Shown: positions 11,685 through 23,590, counted from the first letter of the stretch. The stretch: 64,000 nucleotides of DNA from Muscardinus avellanarius (GCA_963383645.1 OY726558.1:186675634-186739633), one strand, 5' to 3'. Notes: a model not told the origin generated them from the sequence alone. Numbers and translations: made by a program.

Positions 11685-12767
11685 GTAGAATGGCCCTGGG
11701 TTCAATTCTCAGTGCAATACATAAAAAAAAAAAAAAAAAGGTCTCTGGTAGAAGACAGAGTCTACTGAAAATCTGCAAAGAAATATATGGAGAGCATTAT
11801 AAGCTTGCAATTTACAGAATACAGAGGTAAAAAATATCTGTAAGGTAGTACATGGCCCCAGACTCTCTAGAGTCCTATGTTCTGTCCCAAAAGAGCCTGG
11901 GGTAACCCAGGAGTTCAATTTCAAGCCGTTGAAGGGATATCTTAGGAATCATGGGTCATGAAAAATTTTAGGAACAACACGATTTCAGATCTCAGGCAAA
12001 TGGGATTCTGAGCAGGGGCGGGATGCTGGGCGGCCCAGCGAGCGCATCTCTACGAGTCCCCAGAAGACGCAGATGCAGCAGGGGGACCGGGAAAGCAGGC
12101 AGAGGAACTGGGAGCTCTGGGCTCTGAGGAAACATTATGCAAAAAAGGAGAAAATGCAGGCAACTAATATTTGTGCACATTATAGCAAGGTCTAGTACAC
12201 ATCTGTAAAAATGTATTTTCCGAGTAATAGCTCTGAGCCAGAAAAAAAATAACAAACCCAAATCAATCTACCTCGAGAGCTAGATAATGCTTTAAAATGG
12301 CCCAGTACTCTCTCAAATGATCAAATCAACCGCAAAATCGTCTAAATGAAAAATGCAGCCAGTGTTTAGAATCTAACCAGGAAGCCTAGAGTGGTGTTTA
12401 CCTCATTTTTGTTCTTTATTTTTATTTCCTATTTCTTCCATGAATTAGAAACTTGCTTAGAACCGATTACATTTTCCTATTTACCGTAACTTCCAGGAAT
12501 CTCGACAAAATACTGAAAAAATGAGGCTCCATTACTGCTGTGTCGGCACGTTCCCGTGTCCTCCTCTGAGATAATGTCTTTGTCAATCAAACCCAACAGC
12601 AAAGGGGTGGCCTGCCCTCCTGGGGCTGGGCACAGGTGCACAGGATGAACCCGGATCGGATGGACACTAGCACAGAGAACGCATTCCGTGACCCACAATC
12701 TCTAAATACATAAACTGAGCTAAGGTGACACTGGGTGGACCAAGACACAAAGCAAAAGTCAAGTTAT

Positions 12768-12955
12768 GGCTGGGGGTGGTGGCACACACCTGTAATCTCT
12801 GAGGCTGGGAGGCTGAGAAAGAAGGATTGCAGGTTCAAGATGAGCTTCAGTAACCTAGTGCGCCCGTTTCGAAATTAAAAAAACAAAATAAAATAGGACC
12901 GGGGCTACAGAGGTAGTATGTCCCTGGGTTCAATCCCCAGCACCACTACTACCAC
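12768..12955 (+). mobile_element. Old B1-dID SINE
   Basis: Diverged copy ending tcaatccccagcaccactac. Confidence 0.85.
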
Positions 12956-13564
12956 CAGTCCCCCCAAAAGAAAAATGGTAGATTATGGTGGATTGATATG
13001 ATTCCGCCTTCACACTCAATTTACATGCAAACATTTTAGCATCTCAGATGATCCTATGATTTGGGGGGGGTTTAAGATTGAAGAATATAAATATGGGGGA
13101 TATGTGTTGTTTTCTAACTTGTACAACAAAGTTTCTTAGGTAATTTGTATTTTGTGGCTTCAAGGGAAATTTAAGACATATGCAAATTACCAGAATTACA
13201 TTTGCCATGTGAAGATCTGATAAACACATTGTGTGCAAGCAGGCAAGCATCCCTGCAGTCCTGCCAGGAACAGAACCGAGAGACTTGGCTTTCATCATGG
13301 CTGCGGCTAATGTTTTGCCTACACAGTTGTCCTCGCCATCCCCAGACCTACAAGGAAGCCGTGGAAATAATTAGGAGCTTGCTTCTGCCAAGTGACTTAC
13401 TGAAGCTGTTCCCTGTGTGTGTACCCTTTGGGCACTAAGTTGTACATTTATTCTTTCATGTCACAAGGGTATCACTCATTAAATCATGCCTGGGATTAGG
13501 CCAATAAATGGGTCCATGGTGGAAAGAATTTAAAAGCAGCAGCTCATAAAGTATTTAGCACTCC

Positions 13565-13641
13565 AGGGGCTGGGGGTGTGGCAAGTAGTGAAGCACTGAC
13601 CTAGCTTGCAGGAGGCTGTGGGCTCAATCCCCAGCACGGTA
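13565..13641 (+). mobile_element. Full-length ID element
   Basis: Solo ID SINE with the undeleted tRNA-Ala-type body (ggctgggggtgtggcaagta, then agcactgacctagcttgcag, then gctcaatccccagcac). The segment missing from the dID tails is present here. Confidence 0.8.
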
Positions 13642-13879
13642 AAAAGAAAGAAGTTTCACACTCCCATCTGCGGGATGGGCTGTTCACGAAGTTGCCTAGT
13701 GTGCAGGTTCTGTTATAGGATACTTCCAACCTGCATATATATTCTCATTTCCCTACACTCGCAGCTCCCTGTCCGCAGCAGCCGCCATTTCTCCTCCTGA
13801 TGGTCATTTGCTGGGAAACAGCGCTGGCTATGAAATGTTCCCTAACCTTAAGATTCAGATCCAGGATACAAACCATGCC

Positions 13880-14235
13880 ATCATGCTTTAAAAAAAAAAT
13901 CAAATTGTGTTAAAGTACACGTAACATATTTGTACCTTTTTGGAATTAAAGTAAGATAACATAAAATTTGCAACTGAAAGCATCTTTAAGTTATAGGCCA
14001 GGGGTATCAATTACTTCCGCGTTGCTGTACAACCATCACCACCATCCATTTCCAGAACGCTTCTCAGCTGTAGAAGCCTGGATTCTGTCTGAACTCCCAC
14101 TCCTCGCAGCCTCTGGCCACGCTGCTATGAACAGGAGACCTCTGGGTATTGCACAGTCGTGGAATTGTACAGTGCTGCCCTTGTGTCTGCCTTCTTTCAC
14201 TCAGTGCCCATCTCTGTTATAACCTGTGACATAAT
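13880..14235 (-). mobile_element. Ancient L1 3' UTR remnant
   Basis: Antisense match to the 3' UTR of old mammalian L1s (acataaaatttgcaactg, acaaccatcaccaccatcca, tgtctgccttctttcactca). Strongly diverged. Confidence 0.65.
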
Positions 14236-14587
14236 TTTCTTCTGGAAACTGAGCTAAATACAGAAGCCCTGGTGACCCGGAGCCGGGGCTGACTTTAGAC
14301 GTGATGATCAATAACTCAATGTCATATATAGTAGCCCATGTCAGATTAAGCCCCAGACCTGGTATTCAGGGCCCACCAGGCACCATGAAGTGGTTCACGG
14401 CATAAAAGAATGAGGAGCTTGCACATCCGCGTTCAGTTTTGGGGGAAGACTTATCTGTCTCGTCACTAATCCAACTTGCTTCCACAGAGGAGCAGAAAGT
14501 CTCCTTGACAGGTCTGCGTGGAAGTCAGCAAGTAGACACGGTGCTAAATGTTTAGCTGAAACTCTGAAAGCGGTAAGAGCCACAAAC

Positions 14588-14779
14588 CTTTTCTCTTGAT
14601 TTAATGAGCGCAGTCAGGTGCTTCAGTACCAGCGGCCCGTCTAAACTGTACGTGAAGTTGACGTTATCAAAGACGATCACTCCTTCGTGGGGCCAGGCCG
14701 GCGGCGGGCGTTTCTGGTATTCCCAAGGGGCTTCTTTTTCTAGGTCTGTATATTCTATCACCCTTTCCACGGAAATCAT
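14588..14779 (-). CDS. ABCC4: ABCC4 internal exon: TMD2-NBD2 linker and first NBD2 strands
   Basis: Exon of 192 bp, 64 codons, phase 0 at both ends. It starts [20 protein letters not shown] and ends ALIKSREK. The acceptor is gtctttcag and the donor is AAG/gtttgt. It encodes the linker after TM12 and the first beta strands of NBD2. The FDNVNFTYS segment contains the A-loop tyrosine that stacks on the ATP adenine, and [10 protein letters not shown] leads into Walker A of the next exon. Compared with human MRP4 as I recall it, the stretch after the A-loop differs (SLDGPL here, SPGGPL in human), as does R for Q before EK; all other residues in the linker agree. No stop or frameshift is present. 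Confidence 0.97.
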
Positions 14780-15740
14780 CTGAAAGACACGGCGGCCACA
14801 GGGGTTATGCCCAGAGTCTCGTTCATGGCGGTAAGGGGTGGTCAGCAAAATGCTCTGCATTTATACACAGTCGGTCAAGATACCTTGGGTGATAAGAAAA
14901 GACCCGTGAGGACTTTGATGATCCACAACCTTTGCTTTTGGCTACTTCCTGCAACACACACTGAATAGAAGGCAAAAGAAAAAGTACTGCGGCCTCCATT
15001 TGGTCATCTTCCGATGTAAAACGGCCACGGGCTACGATTAGACAGTCATTGAACCTCAGTATAACAATTCTGCTCTTTGAGAAGAGCAAAAGAGAAAAAT
15101 TTCACATTAACTTTTCATCTCTCTTTAGGAGAAGGTGTAAATATCTCGAGAAGGAAGTGATTTACATACTGATTAAGCCCTCTGAAACCACGACAACCTG
15201 ATGCCTCTGAGGAGGATGCTCCCAGAGGGGGCCTGCCCCACCAGGAAGAAACACCGGCAAGCCCAGGCCTCCCGTTCTCTGCTTATCACGTGACAGAAAA
15301 GGCTACACCTGGTGCTGGGGGGTCGGGGTGCGGGCAGTGGGGAGACCTATTAATTAAACAGACACGACCTCGAAATATGGAATTCTTCTTTTACCAAGAA
15401 CGAGGGATTGCTCATTAAGAAACAAAAATAAACAGGCCTCTAAGACATTAGCTTCTATCCTCTCTAGGATTTTAGAACTTCCCTCCTACAGAGACATTTA
15501 TGACATTTGAAGACAGCTTGTGATGCACATAAAACCTGCTGACATTGCATACATGGGACTGAGAAAAAGATGTATACATTCTATTTTACATTAACTTTAA
15601 ACAGATGGAGAAGGATCTTAAAAAACTCTGTTCGCTGCGATGTAAAAATAACAGTTTTAATATTTTACATAAGAATGGCTTTTTATGCCATTTAATGGCC
15701 AGGAGACATGAAAGTCCAAGCGCGTTCAGATAAACATTAC
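14780..15740 (-). other. ABCC4: ABCC4 intron, 961 bp
   Basis: Short intron between the TM12 exon and the linker exon. It contains no SINE, unlike nearly every other intron here, and nothing else recognisable. Confidence 0.85.
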
Positions 15741-15841
15741 CATATTCTCCACTTCTGCGCTCTGTCGCACGGACCACTGGAACATCCCCATGAGCGTGAG
15801 GGCGTAGGACATGGCCAGGCCGACCTTCCCGGCGTCCAGAC
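15741..15841 (-). CDS. ABCC4: ABCC4 internal exon: transmembrane helix 12
   Basis: Exon of 101 bp: two bases completing a split codon, then 33 codons ending SAEVENM. The acceptor is ctcgcgcag and the donor is ATG/gtaatg. The hydrophobic stretch [19 protein letters not shown] is TM12, which lines the substrate cavity and connects to NBD2. The preceding LDAGK is the short outer loop after TM11. Human MRP4 has FQWCVRQ where this sequence has FQWSVRQ, a Cys-to-Ser change near the inner end of the helix. The split first codon (A from the upstream exon plus GT) gives Ser. Confidence 0.96.
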
Positions 15842-16256
15842 CTGCGCGAGGAGAAGGGAGGGACACGTCAGCCTCACGCGCACCCGGCGCCCGGCTCCTT
15901 CTACTTTACCAAGGGGACTCGGCAAACTGCTTACAATGAGCACGATGGTTAGACTTCGACTATCTGTTGATGTGATCACAACAGACTTTTAAAAACCCAC
16001 TATGAACAAAGAACCATCATCAAGTGAGTTTATTAATCCCAACAGGATCATCACACATCTGAAAACCAAGCATTCTATACGTGAGGAATAACGTCATTAT
16101 TCAGACATTCCCCGTTAAAGGTGGTTATGTACTCCCACTTTCCACGTCCAATGTAACCACAGTGGGAAACCACGGATAAAGGAAGCAAAGGGTTCTGAAA
16201 CACAAGGCTTTTGAGTAGCAGTTTACAATTCTCCTTGTTCTATTATTTTTATTACT

Positions 16257-16440
16257 ATTTTGGCACTGGGAATTGAATGCAGGGGCAATCTACTTCCCAG
16301 CTACACCCCCAGCCCTTTTTATTTTGAAAGGCCTAGCTAAGTCACTGAGAGTCTCACTAAGTTACTGAGGCCGGCCTTGAACCTGCAATCCTCCTGTCTC
16401 AGCCTCCCAAATACTAGAATTCATGTTCTACCGGGCCTCG
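16257..16440 (-). mobile_element. Old B1-dID SINE
   Basis: dID part at 16260-16315 and a partly deleted B1 part that ends without the usual gccaccacgcccggc border. Confidence 0.8.
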
Positions 16441-16451
16441 TCTCCTTGTTC

Positions 16452-16655
16452 TTTTGGTGGTACTCAGGATTGAACCCAGAGGCATTCTACTTTCAAACTT
16501 CACCCGTAGCCCGATTTTATTTCTTACTTGGAAAACAGGATCTTGCTAGGTTGATCAGAGTCTCGCTACTTGCTGAGGCTGTCCTAGCACCTGTGATCCT
16601 CCTGTCTCAGCCTCCCAAATACTGGGATTACGGGTGTGGGGACCATGCACAGCAC
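16452..16655 (-). mobile_element. Old B1-dID SINE
   Basis: Complete, diverged copy (ggtggtactcaggattgaac through gattacgggtgtgggg). Confidence 0.85.
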
Positions 16656-17191
16656 TCCTTGCTCTGTTATTCAATACTGTCACTCAGTCATTTACCGAGG
16701 AAGCATTGGGGAGGGGGGTTTATGCCACACCTACGTGCCTGGTACCCATCGGGGAGGGATGATGCTGATTTCTCCCGCTCGGAATCTCTCTCAACCTAGT
16801 GCACCGGCTCCCGTACCAACAAATCCCAAAGCCCTACGCCGGACAGAATGCCGAAGAGTAAACTTAGTTCCGCACGCCCTCCGCCAGGGCCAGGAATGCG
16901 GAGAATGTCACTTGCACAGGCCTCGGCGCACGCAAGGAAAGATAAAAGGGAGCCGTCAAGACCCAGTGCCTCCTCTAAACGGGGCACACTGTGGAATCAC
17001 ACCCACCCGACACCCTGTAAGCGCCTCCATACACACTATTAGGACAGTGTGTATTAAGTACGTATTAGTGTGTATTAGTATAGGCCGTTAGACCGACCGT
17101 TTGACAGGGTGTCAAGAGTTTAATTTAATCACTGTAAACACAGCTATAAATTGTAATTGTGCCATAAATAGCGATCCACATCTGCACTTAC

Positions 17192-17302
17192 TTCCAGCCA
17201 GAATCAGGGACCCAAAGGCGACGATGGTGACGAAGATGGCGCAGATGGCGTCCAGACGCACGGCCAGCCAGCGCGACGTCGTCAGAAACAGGAACCAAGC
17301 CT
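17192..17302 (-). CDS. ABCC4: ABCC4 internal exon: transmembrane helix 11
   Basis: Exon of 111 bp in the arrangement 2 + 36 codons + 1. It encodes [20 protein letters not shown] and continues through [15 protein letters not shown]. The acceptor is caaatccag and the donor is the strong A/gtaagt. It contains the cytoplasmic elbow (TTSRW, strongly conserved among ABCC proteins) and TM11. TTSRW lies in the region implicated in substrate handling in MRPs. Human MRP4 has ILAKTLD where this sequence reads ILAGSLD across the exon junction, so the outer loop is slightly changed. The exon is CpG-rich compared with its intron flanks. Confidence 0.97.
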
Positions 17303-17766
17303 CTGGATTTGTGGGCCACAAAAAGCACGGTGGTCAGTACAAGCACCGTGCGGCGAGCGCGAGGGGCAGCAAAGTGTCTGCACGGAGTGGGACAGCAAAG
17401 GTGCCCGCCTGAGCAGCTGGAAGATGCCAGAAAGCTGGGCAGTAGAAGGCAAGGTACGGGAAACTACGGGAAACGTCGGCAACGCTACGGCGGCCTTCTG
17501 GGAAAATGCGGTAAAATACACAACCCGGAGGTGATGTACAGAAAAGGAGTCGTAGTAAAGAGACTGGAGAAATGGTCTCCAGCGTCTTTCTTGCCACACT
17601 GGGCCGTCGGGCCAAGTTCACCAGCTCAGAGTTGACGGCTCCCAACAGCAGAGAGTGCAGCTCTCAGTTTGCTCCAGCACTTTCCATGCTTATTAAAGGG
17701 CTCTGAGCACAGGGGACAATGCTTAAGGGCTACATTTAACCTGACCAGCCTGTAAAACAATCAGCG

Positions 17767-17767
17767 T

Positions 17768-17811
<44 letters not shown>
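17767..17811. repeat. GT microsatellite
   Basis: About 21 GT units, in the position of the tail of the minus-strand SINE that follows. Confidence 0.97.
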
Positions 17812-17813
<2 letters not shown>

Positions 17814-17990
17814 CAGATCAAAACCAGGGGACTTCTGCCTCTGAGCTACACCCCCAGCCTTCTGTATTTTTTATTTTGAGATAGGGTCTCACTAAGTTAC
17901 CAAGTACTGGCCTCAAACCACGATCTTCTTGTCTCAGCCTCCCAAGTACTGGTGCTACAGGTGTGCACCACATCTGCCTTACACGTAGTT
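17812..17990 (-). mobile_element. Old B1-dID SINE
   Basis: Minus-strand copy whose A-rich tail position is occupied by the GT repeat. Confidence 0.82.
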
Positions 17991-18007
17991 CATTTATTTT
18001 TTTTATT

Positions 18008-18186
18008 TATTTTTGTGGCACTGGGGGTTGAATCTAGGGCCATTCTATTTCTGAGCTCTACTTTTTAGTTTTTTTATTTGGAAACAGGGCCTTGCCAAGT
18101 TGCTGAGGCTGGCTATGAACCTGTGATGCTCCTGCCCCGGCCTCCCAAGTACTGCAATTAAAGGCATGCATCACCGTGCCTGGCTT
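18008..18186 (-). mobile_element. Old B1-dID SINE
   Basis: Complete copy ending caccgtgcctggctta. Confidence 0.85.
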
Positions 18187-18310
18187 AGGCGTAGCTCTCA
18201 ATGTACCATTTAGATATCAGAATACAATAAAGATTGGAAAGACAGGCTGGGACTTTAGAGATGTTGAGGAAATTCTGAAATTCTTAAAAAAAGAAAAAGA
18301 AAAAAGCTTG

Positions 18311-18486
18311 CTGGGTGTGGTGGCGCACGCTTGTAATCCCCGCGCTTGGGAGGTGGAGAAAGGAGAATCGCGCAAGTTTCCAAAAATAATTAAAAAAAGT
18401 ATAAAATAGATCTGAGAGTGTAGCCCAGAGGTAGAAGAGCTTCCAAGAACCCCAGTACCACCAAAAAAAAAAAAAAAAAAAAAAAA
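18311..18486 (+). mobile_element. Altered-tail SINE, internally deleted
   Basis: GC-rich B1 start, loss of most of the second B1 half, then the altered tail (agagcttccaagaacccc). Flanked by aaaagcttg on both sides. Confidence 0.88.
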
Positions 18487-18888
18487 AGCTTGGCTTGGTG
18501 GATAGAGCGGATTTCTTCAGCCATTGCTGCTGCCCTCTGCTCTCTGGCAGCCTGTGGCTGTGGACCCAGGGGGCTCATTGGGTGTTCTTCTGGCGCTAAC
18601 AGGACCGCAGCCACGAGCTGACGACCGGCCCGTGTTGCTACTGCAGCAAAGGCGAGTTGTGGAGCAGGACCCGGGCACGCAAAGCCTGGCGCTCTGCGAA
18701 GATGTCTGCAGACGCCTGCCCACGGGACAGAGCCACAGGCACAGAGACGGGGGGACCACAGTAGCCAGTCGGAGGCAGCCAGGAAGTGCAGAGGGGCTGA
18801 AGCTCAGGGCAGTGTGCACGGGCAGCCCGACCACCCTCCTGAGGCCAACGATCCCAGCCGCTGAATCCGTTTCCAGACAGAAACGCAC

Positions 18889-19008
18889 CTGAATGCAAGT
18901 CTTGGTGTGCATCGAACAGCTCCTGGAACCTCTCTTCAGCTCTGTACGCGCGGATGGTCCAGAGCCCCTGGAGGGAAGACGATAAGTGGGAGAACACAGG
19001 ACTCCGCG
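18889..19008 (-). CDS. ABCC4: ABCC4 internal exon: cytoplasmic loop between TM10 and TM11
   Basis: Exon of 120 bp in the arrangement 2 + 39 codons + 1. It reads [20 protein letters not shown], then [19 protein letters not shown]. The acceptor is gtttctgcag and the donor is CAG/gtgcgt. The motif [19 protein letters not shown] is the hallmark of the second ABCC membrane domain: the coupling-helix region that contacts the nucleotide-binding domain. A second in-frame AG (ccctccag just before GGGCTC, 41 bases into the exon) could act as a shorter acceptor, but using it would delete the conserved [10 protein letters not shown] block, so the upstream acceptor was chosen. Differences from human MRP4 are YR for YK and F for C after EER. 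Confidence 0.97.
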
Positions 19009-19386
19009 CTGCAGAAACAGAGACACAGACACAGACGGGAGGCTCAGCGAGGCCAGGAGCGAGGAGACCGGCGGCCCCGTGCTGTGGCCGCGCGTCCGCC
19101 CAGCGGCTCAGGGCTGCTCGGCGGGCTTCAGTGTTCTAGCCATACTGAGCGCTCTGAAGAGGACCCGCGTATCGACCCTCAGCCCCCTGGTCAAGCTAAA
19201 CCACGCCTCACCTTAAGGAAATGGAAACGCAAGTTTCTCTGCTCGACCCCACCTCTGACCAAATTCAGATCGATTTCCTTTTTCTTTACCATCTCATCCT
19301 TCAAGGTTCTTTTTTCCATCTTCTTCCCAGATATCTTGTTGGGCAGATATTATTTCTCACTGTTTTTGAGCCAGCGGCATTTTGCG

Positions 19387-19572
19387 GAGTGTACTAGAGA
19401 TTGAATTCAGGGGCGTTCCACCCCCGAGCCAAGCCCCAGCCCTATTTTATTTTTAATTTTGAAATAAGAGCTTACTAAGATGGTGAGGCTGGCCTAGAAC
19501 CTGAAATCTTTCTTAGTCCCCCCCACCCCCAAGTGTTAGGATGATAGGCGTGCACCACCACACTTGGCTCCA
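19387..19572 (-). mobile_element. Old B1-dID SINE
   Basis: Diverged copy with a C-rich insertion at 19518-19530. Confidence 0.82.
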
Positions 19573-19599
19573 GAAGCATTTTTAAAACAATGCTGTAGT

Positions 19600-19929
19600 C
19601 AGGTGTGGTGGTGCATGCTTGTAATTCCAGTACTTGGGAGGCTGGGACAGGAGGATCATACGTTTGAGGACAGCCTCAGTAAGTAGTGAGACTTCCATCA
19701 ACTTATGGAGACCCTGTTTCAAAGTAAAAATAAAATAGGGCTCGAGGTGTAACCTGGAGGTGGGATGGGCCTGGGTTCAATCCCCAGTAATACACATGCA
19801 CACACACACGCACACACACGCAACACACTAATGACAATGATGATGATGATGATAATAGAATAGAATAGAATAGGGCTGGGGGTGTAGCTCAGAGGTAGAA
19901 TGCTCCTGGGTTCAATCCCAACACCATAC
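19600..19929 (+). mobile_element. B1-dID SINE followed by a second dID part
   Basis: Complete SINE to about 19796, then CA, GAT and AATAG simple repeats, then a second solo dID tail (19871-19929). This could be a tail duplication or a truncated second SINE. Confidence 0.8.
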
Positions 19930-19976
19930 ATAAAAACAAAACTCTAATTTTGTTAGCGTACTAAATCACACAGATT

Positions 19977-20190
19977 TTTTTTGTGTGTGTGGTACTGGGA
20001 ATGAAACACAGGGGCATTCTACCTCCAAGCTGCACCCCTTAGTTCTACTTTTTATTCTTTATTGTGAAACAGGATCTCACTAAGTTGCAAAGGGCCTCAC
20101 TAAGTAGCTGAGGCTGGCCTCTAACCACTATCCTCCTGTCTCAGCCTCCCAAACACTGGGGTTACAAGCATGTGCCACTACGCCTGGCTA
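19977..20190 (-). mobile_element. B1-dID SINE
   Basis: Complete copy starting with a T/GT run and ending ccactacgcctggctaacc. Confidence 0.88.
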
Positions 20191-20612
20191 ACCACACTGC
20201 CAATTATAATGAGCTAATGTCTTTCCTCACCTTTAACTATTAATTTAGGGGCGGGACAAGCCATTGTATCCCAGTAACTAGAATAACAGCTGGCACAGGA
20301 CAGGCTCTCGGCGAGCCAAGCAGACAGTGTCACCCCTGAAACCTGGAGAAATCTTCCTCCGCCCATCAGTGTGAGTAGAGTCTTTTATGGCCACCATGCA
20401 CTTAGATGTCACACTGCACTTGTGCCCGGGACCTGCCCAGCCAAGACATCTCTGGACTTGACTTTAGCTCAAAGAGCCTGAATGGTGTCATTATAACCGC
20501 TGGAGATTTGTCCTGATGTGTGAAGGTCACTCTGCCACCGCCCTCACCCTTCCAGAACCTGCCTGCAGCCTGGGTATCTTGGCATCATAACAGAATTTAC
20601 AAAGGCAGGTTA

Positions 20613-20800
20613 TCGCCGGGCGCGGTGGCGCACGCTGGTAATCCCCGCGCTCGGGAGGCAGAGACAGGAGGATCGCGCAGGTTCGAAGCCAGCCGCGCGC
20701 GCTGGCTTAGGAGACCCTGTTTCCAAATAAAAATGTAAAAATAGGTCTGGGAGTGTAGCCCGGAGGTAGAAGGGCTTCCAGGAACCCCAGTACCACCAAA
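20613..20800 (+). mobile_element. Altered-tail SINE
   Basis: Near-consensus copy: gcaggttcgaagccagccgc, duplicated GC dinucleotides, tail gggcttccaggaacccc, AAC-rich end. Flanking aaaggcaggttatc and aaaggcagattatc (one mismatch) are the target duplication. Confidence 0.95.
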
Positions 20801-20936
20801 ACAACAACAACAACAAAAAAGTAAAAAGGCAGATTATCCCTTGTGTATCTTCACATTGATTTGGGGCGTGATGTCTGGCCTGGCCATGAGTTCTGAGTGC
20901 ATTGCATCCTGTGCACTGGGGCCCAGCCCTGCACAT

Positions 20937-20937
<1 letters not shown>

Positions 20938-20981
<44 letters not shown>
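20938..20981. repeat. GT microsatellite
   Basis: About 21 GT units, followed by an imperfect GT continuation to 20996. Confidence 0.97.
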
Positions 20982-20982
<1 letters not shown>

Positions 20983-22221
20983 CACGTGTGTGTGTTTTCC
21001 CTGACACTCTATCCTGCACTGTGAATGACGCTATGCTGGGGTAAGGGTGTGTGAGGAACACCAGACCCCGCACACTGTCTCTAACACCTCTGGAGTGAGT
21101 CATTTGGTCAGATAGAAGCTCAGGGTTGACCCGTCATGGATTTATCTCGTGGTGGCTAGGTCCAGTAGTGTGCAGCTGGAGGAGGTCAGTTCTTGGGGCG
21201 TGTGCCTGTGTCTCGAGTCCCCAGCCTGCTGGCTCCCTTTGCTTCTGATCTCCATGATGTGAGAACAGAGGTCAGCACTCTCCCGCTCTCTCTTTGCTTC
21301 CCACGCCATGCCCTGAGATCCGTGGTCCCCAGCCTCACACACACTGGACCAGAAATCTTCAAGTAAACCGTGAGCAAATCATTCCTCCTTCCTCTAAGTT
21401 GTGAGGTCATGTTTTAGATGACAGCAGTGAGAATACTGACTAATTGCAGTATGGGTCAGAAATACCGGGGAATCACTATCACCTGCCCACGTCTTCCAGA
21501 AGATCTGTTGGGAAAACATGGAATGTTTGGGAGAGGTAATCTATCTTCCAGGAGGCTGTTTATAAAACAACCAGAGGAGGAAAACTGAACTCCCTGGAGC
21601 ATGTGACTGTGTGCCCTGACAGATGTGCAAAGGGGCTCTGTAATGTCCAGAAGATGCTGGGATGCTTGTGTGCTAAGACGCAGAACTGCCTCACAAGCAG
21701 AGTCTACACTACAAGGGGGAAGGAAGCAGACTAAGTGTGAGACGCCTCAGTCAGCAGGAGGTGGCACAGCCCAGGCCCTTCCCTGCCACGACATATGACC
21801 AGGACACTAGTCATTAGGAGCCCTCTCTTGAGACACTGATCTCAGAAAGAAAACCTTCCCGACCACAGATTTACCTACCAACCAAGACGTGAGCTAACAT
21901 TTCCCCTGGACTCTGGTGCAGGCAGAGCACCCGGGTGATTCCTGGCCATCCAGCTGTGTTTGTGGTCACACTCTGTCATTCTTTCTTCATTATACAGAGT
22001 AGCTTTTGAATCGTTATTTATTTTAGCTTCCTTTAACTTTGTACTTTTAAAATGGTGACACGAGTATAAAAGGATTGAGTTCATGCTCTAAATAAGAGGG
22101 GAGCTCTGCAGAGGCCTCTGCTATCAACTCAGGGGACTCCCAACTGCCCCTGGAGCTTAGTTGCTCTGCAAAGGGAATGGTCACAGGGATAACCAAGTAC
22201 CAGAGTACCAGGAGTCTAGCT

Positions 22222-22407
22222 CCAGCTGGGCATCGTGGCACATGCCTGTAACCCCAGCTACTCAGGAGGCTAAGGCAGGAAGATCACAGGTTTGAAGTCG
22301 GCCTGAGGAACATGGGGAGCCTATGTTTCAATATAAAAATAAAAAAGGGCTGAGGGATGTAGCTCAGTGGTAGAGTACTTCTGGGTTCAAATCCCAGTGC
22401 TGAAAAA

Positions 22408-22446
<39 letters not shown>

Positions 22447-22450
22447 ATAG
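22222..22450 (+). mobile_element. B1-dID SINE with long AAAT tail
   Basis: Old-type copy (agctactcaggaggctaagg, tgtagctcagtggtagagta) with an (AAAT)n tail at 22406-22450. Confidence 0.9.
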
Positions 22451-22699
22451 GTGAGGGGAGCTCCAGAATGCCCTGAGAACGCACTAGAACTGTTCTCCGG
22501 TCTCTCTTTACACAGAACACTATTCCACCACAAGCCACGCCTGCAGAGCACTACACACATGTGGACAGTGGCACTCTGCTTTCTTTCTGAAATACCTTGC
22601 AAGACAAGAACTCACGGCTGCTTAGCTGGTTCCCCAGGTGACTGAAAAAAAAATTATAGCTTTTATGAACTGTCTGTCACCTGTTCTTCTTTATGCAGA

Positions 22700-22905
22700 C
22701 ACTTATGGTGCATGCCTGTAATCCCAGTATTTGGGAGGCAAAGATAGGAGAGTCACGGGTTGGAGGCCACCAGCCTCAGCAATTTTGTGAGACTCTTAGC
22801 AACCTATTAAGAGCTTGTTTCAAAACAAAAATATACTAAGAGCTTGAAGGCATAGATTGGAGGTAGAATGCTCTTGGCTTCAATCCCTAATACTGCACAT
22901 AGACA
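22700..22905 (+). mobile_element. Old B1-dID SINE
   Basis: Diverged copy followed by a CA microsatellite at 22926-22961. Confidence 0.82.
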
Positions 22906-22920
22906 CACACATGGATGCAT

Positions 22921-22925
<5 letters not shown>

Positions 22926-22961
<36 letters not shown>
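22926..22961. repeat. CA microsatellite
   Basis: About 18 AC units. Confidence 0.97.
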
Positions 22962-22962
<1 letters not shown>

Positions 22963-23538
22963 CTTCTTTTGTCATGATAAACTACACTCCTTCCACACAG
23001 TATATCCTGGGATCCATGTCACTCAGTGTCTCTTTCTGGCTTGGCTTTCAGAAGGCTGACCTGTATTCAACTGGGATAACTACCCATCTCAGAGCTTTGC
23101 TTCCTTCTTTACTTTTTGGCTGCCTTCCTTATACTTTAAAGAAAAATAATGATCTTACTATTCTTCTGGTTTTTAATTTCACTAATAATGAAATCCACTA
23201 GTTTATGCATTCATAATTAGATGAGCTCTGGATGGCTTCATCCTTTGTGACTGCCTGTAGAACAGGGTGATTAAACATGAAATGCTTTCCCGGGTTCCCT
23301 AAAACTCAGAAAAGTTGACTACAGCAATAGACTAAACGCATTCTGATCTGATCCTTCTCCTTGTGGTCTCCAAAGGGGATTATTTCAAGTATCTGTGTTT
23401 TCCAACAGCCTGGAAAGAAAATGCCCAGTGTGGCATGACATCAAGTATCACTGACAATGAAGAGAAAACTAAAAATGACAATGCTTATATTTCCAAAATA
23501 TTTAACAACAGCAACTTATTATCAATAAGTAAAAATCA

Positions 23539-23547
23539 TGTGTGTGT

Positions 23548-23590
<43 letters not shown>
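23539..23590. repeat. GT microsatellite
   Basis: GT run with one TA interruption, ahead of a minus-strand dID part. Confidence 0.97.

Larger units (their letters stand above)
11308..11735 (+). mobile_element. B1-dID SINE carrying a nested SINE and an AAT repeat
   Basis: B1 plus the first bases of the dID part (to 11444). A minus-strand SINE interrupts it at 11447-11600. The dID part resumes at 11602 (gaggatgtagcttgg) and contains an (AAT)n expansion at 11638-11682 followed by a second ID-type tail. Confidence 0.8.
15842..17191 (-). other. ABCC4: ABCC4 intron, 1350 bp
   Basis: Intron between the TM11 and TM12 exons. Apart from two minus-strand SINEs (16257-16655) I see nothing in 15842-16256 or 16656-17191. 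Around 17045-17075 there is a short degenerate GTGTATTA repeat. Confidence 0.85.
17303..18888 (-). other. ABCC4: ABCC4 intron, 1586 bp
   Basis: Intron between the loop exon and the TM11 exon. It holds a GT repeat and three SINEs. The stretches 17303-17766 and 18487-18888 are GC-rich and leave some long chance reading frames open, but they show no family similarity. Confidence 0.85.

Noticed and set aside
12477..12698. Possible extra ABCC4 exon on the minus strand
   Set aside because: The translation does not match ABCC4 between the linker and Walker A exons, and the flanking exons already join in phase.
17309..17645. Open frames on both strands next to the TM11 exon
   Set aside because: They are extensions of exon and intron sequence through a GC-rich region. 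The acceptor at 17303 and the phase of the neighbouring exon limit coding to 17192-17302.
18926..18967. Shorter acceptor (ccctccag) for the loop exon
   Set aside because: It is an AG in good context, but using it would remove the conserved [10 protein letters not shown] block and disturb the match with ABCC family members.
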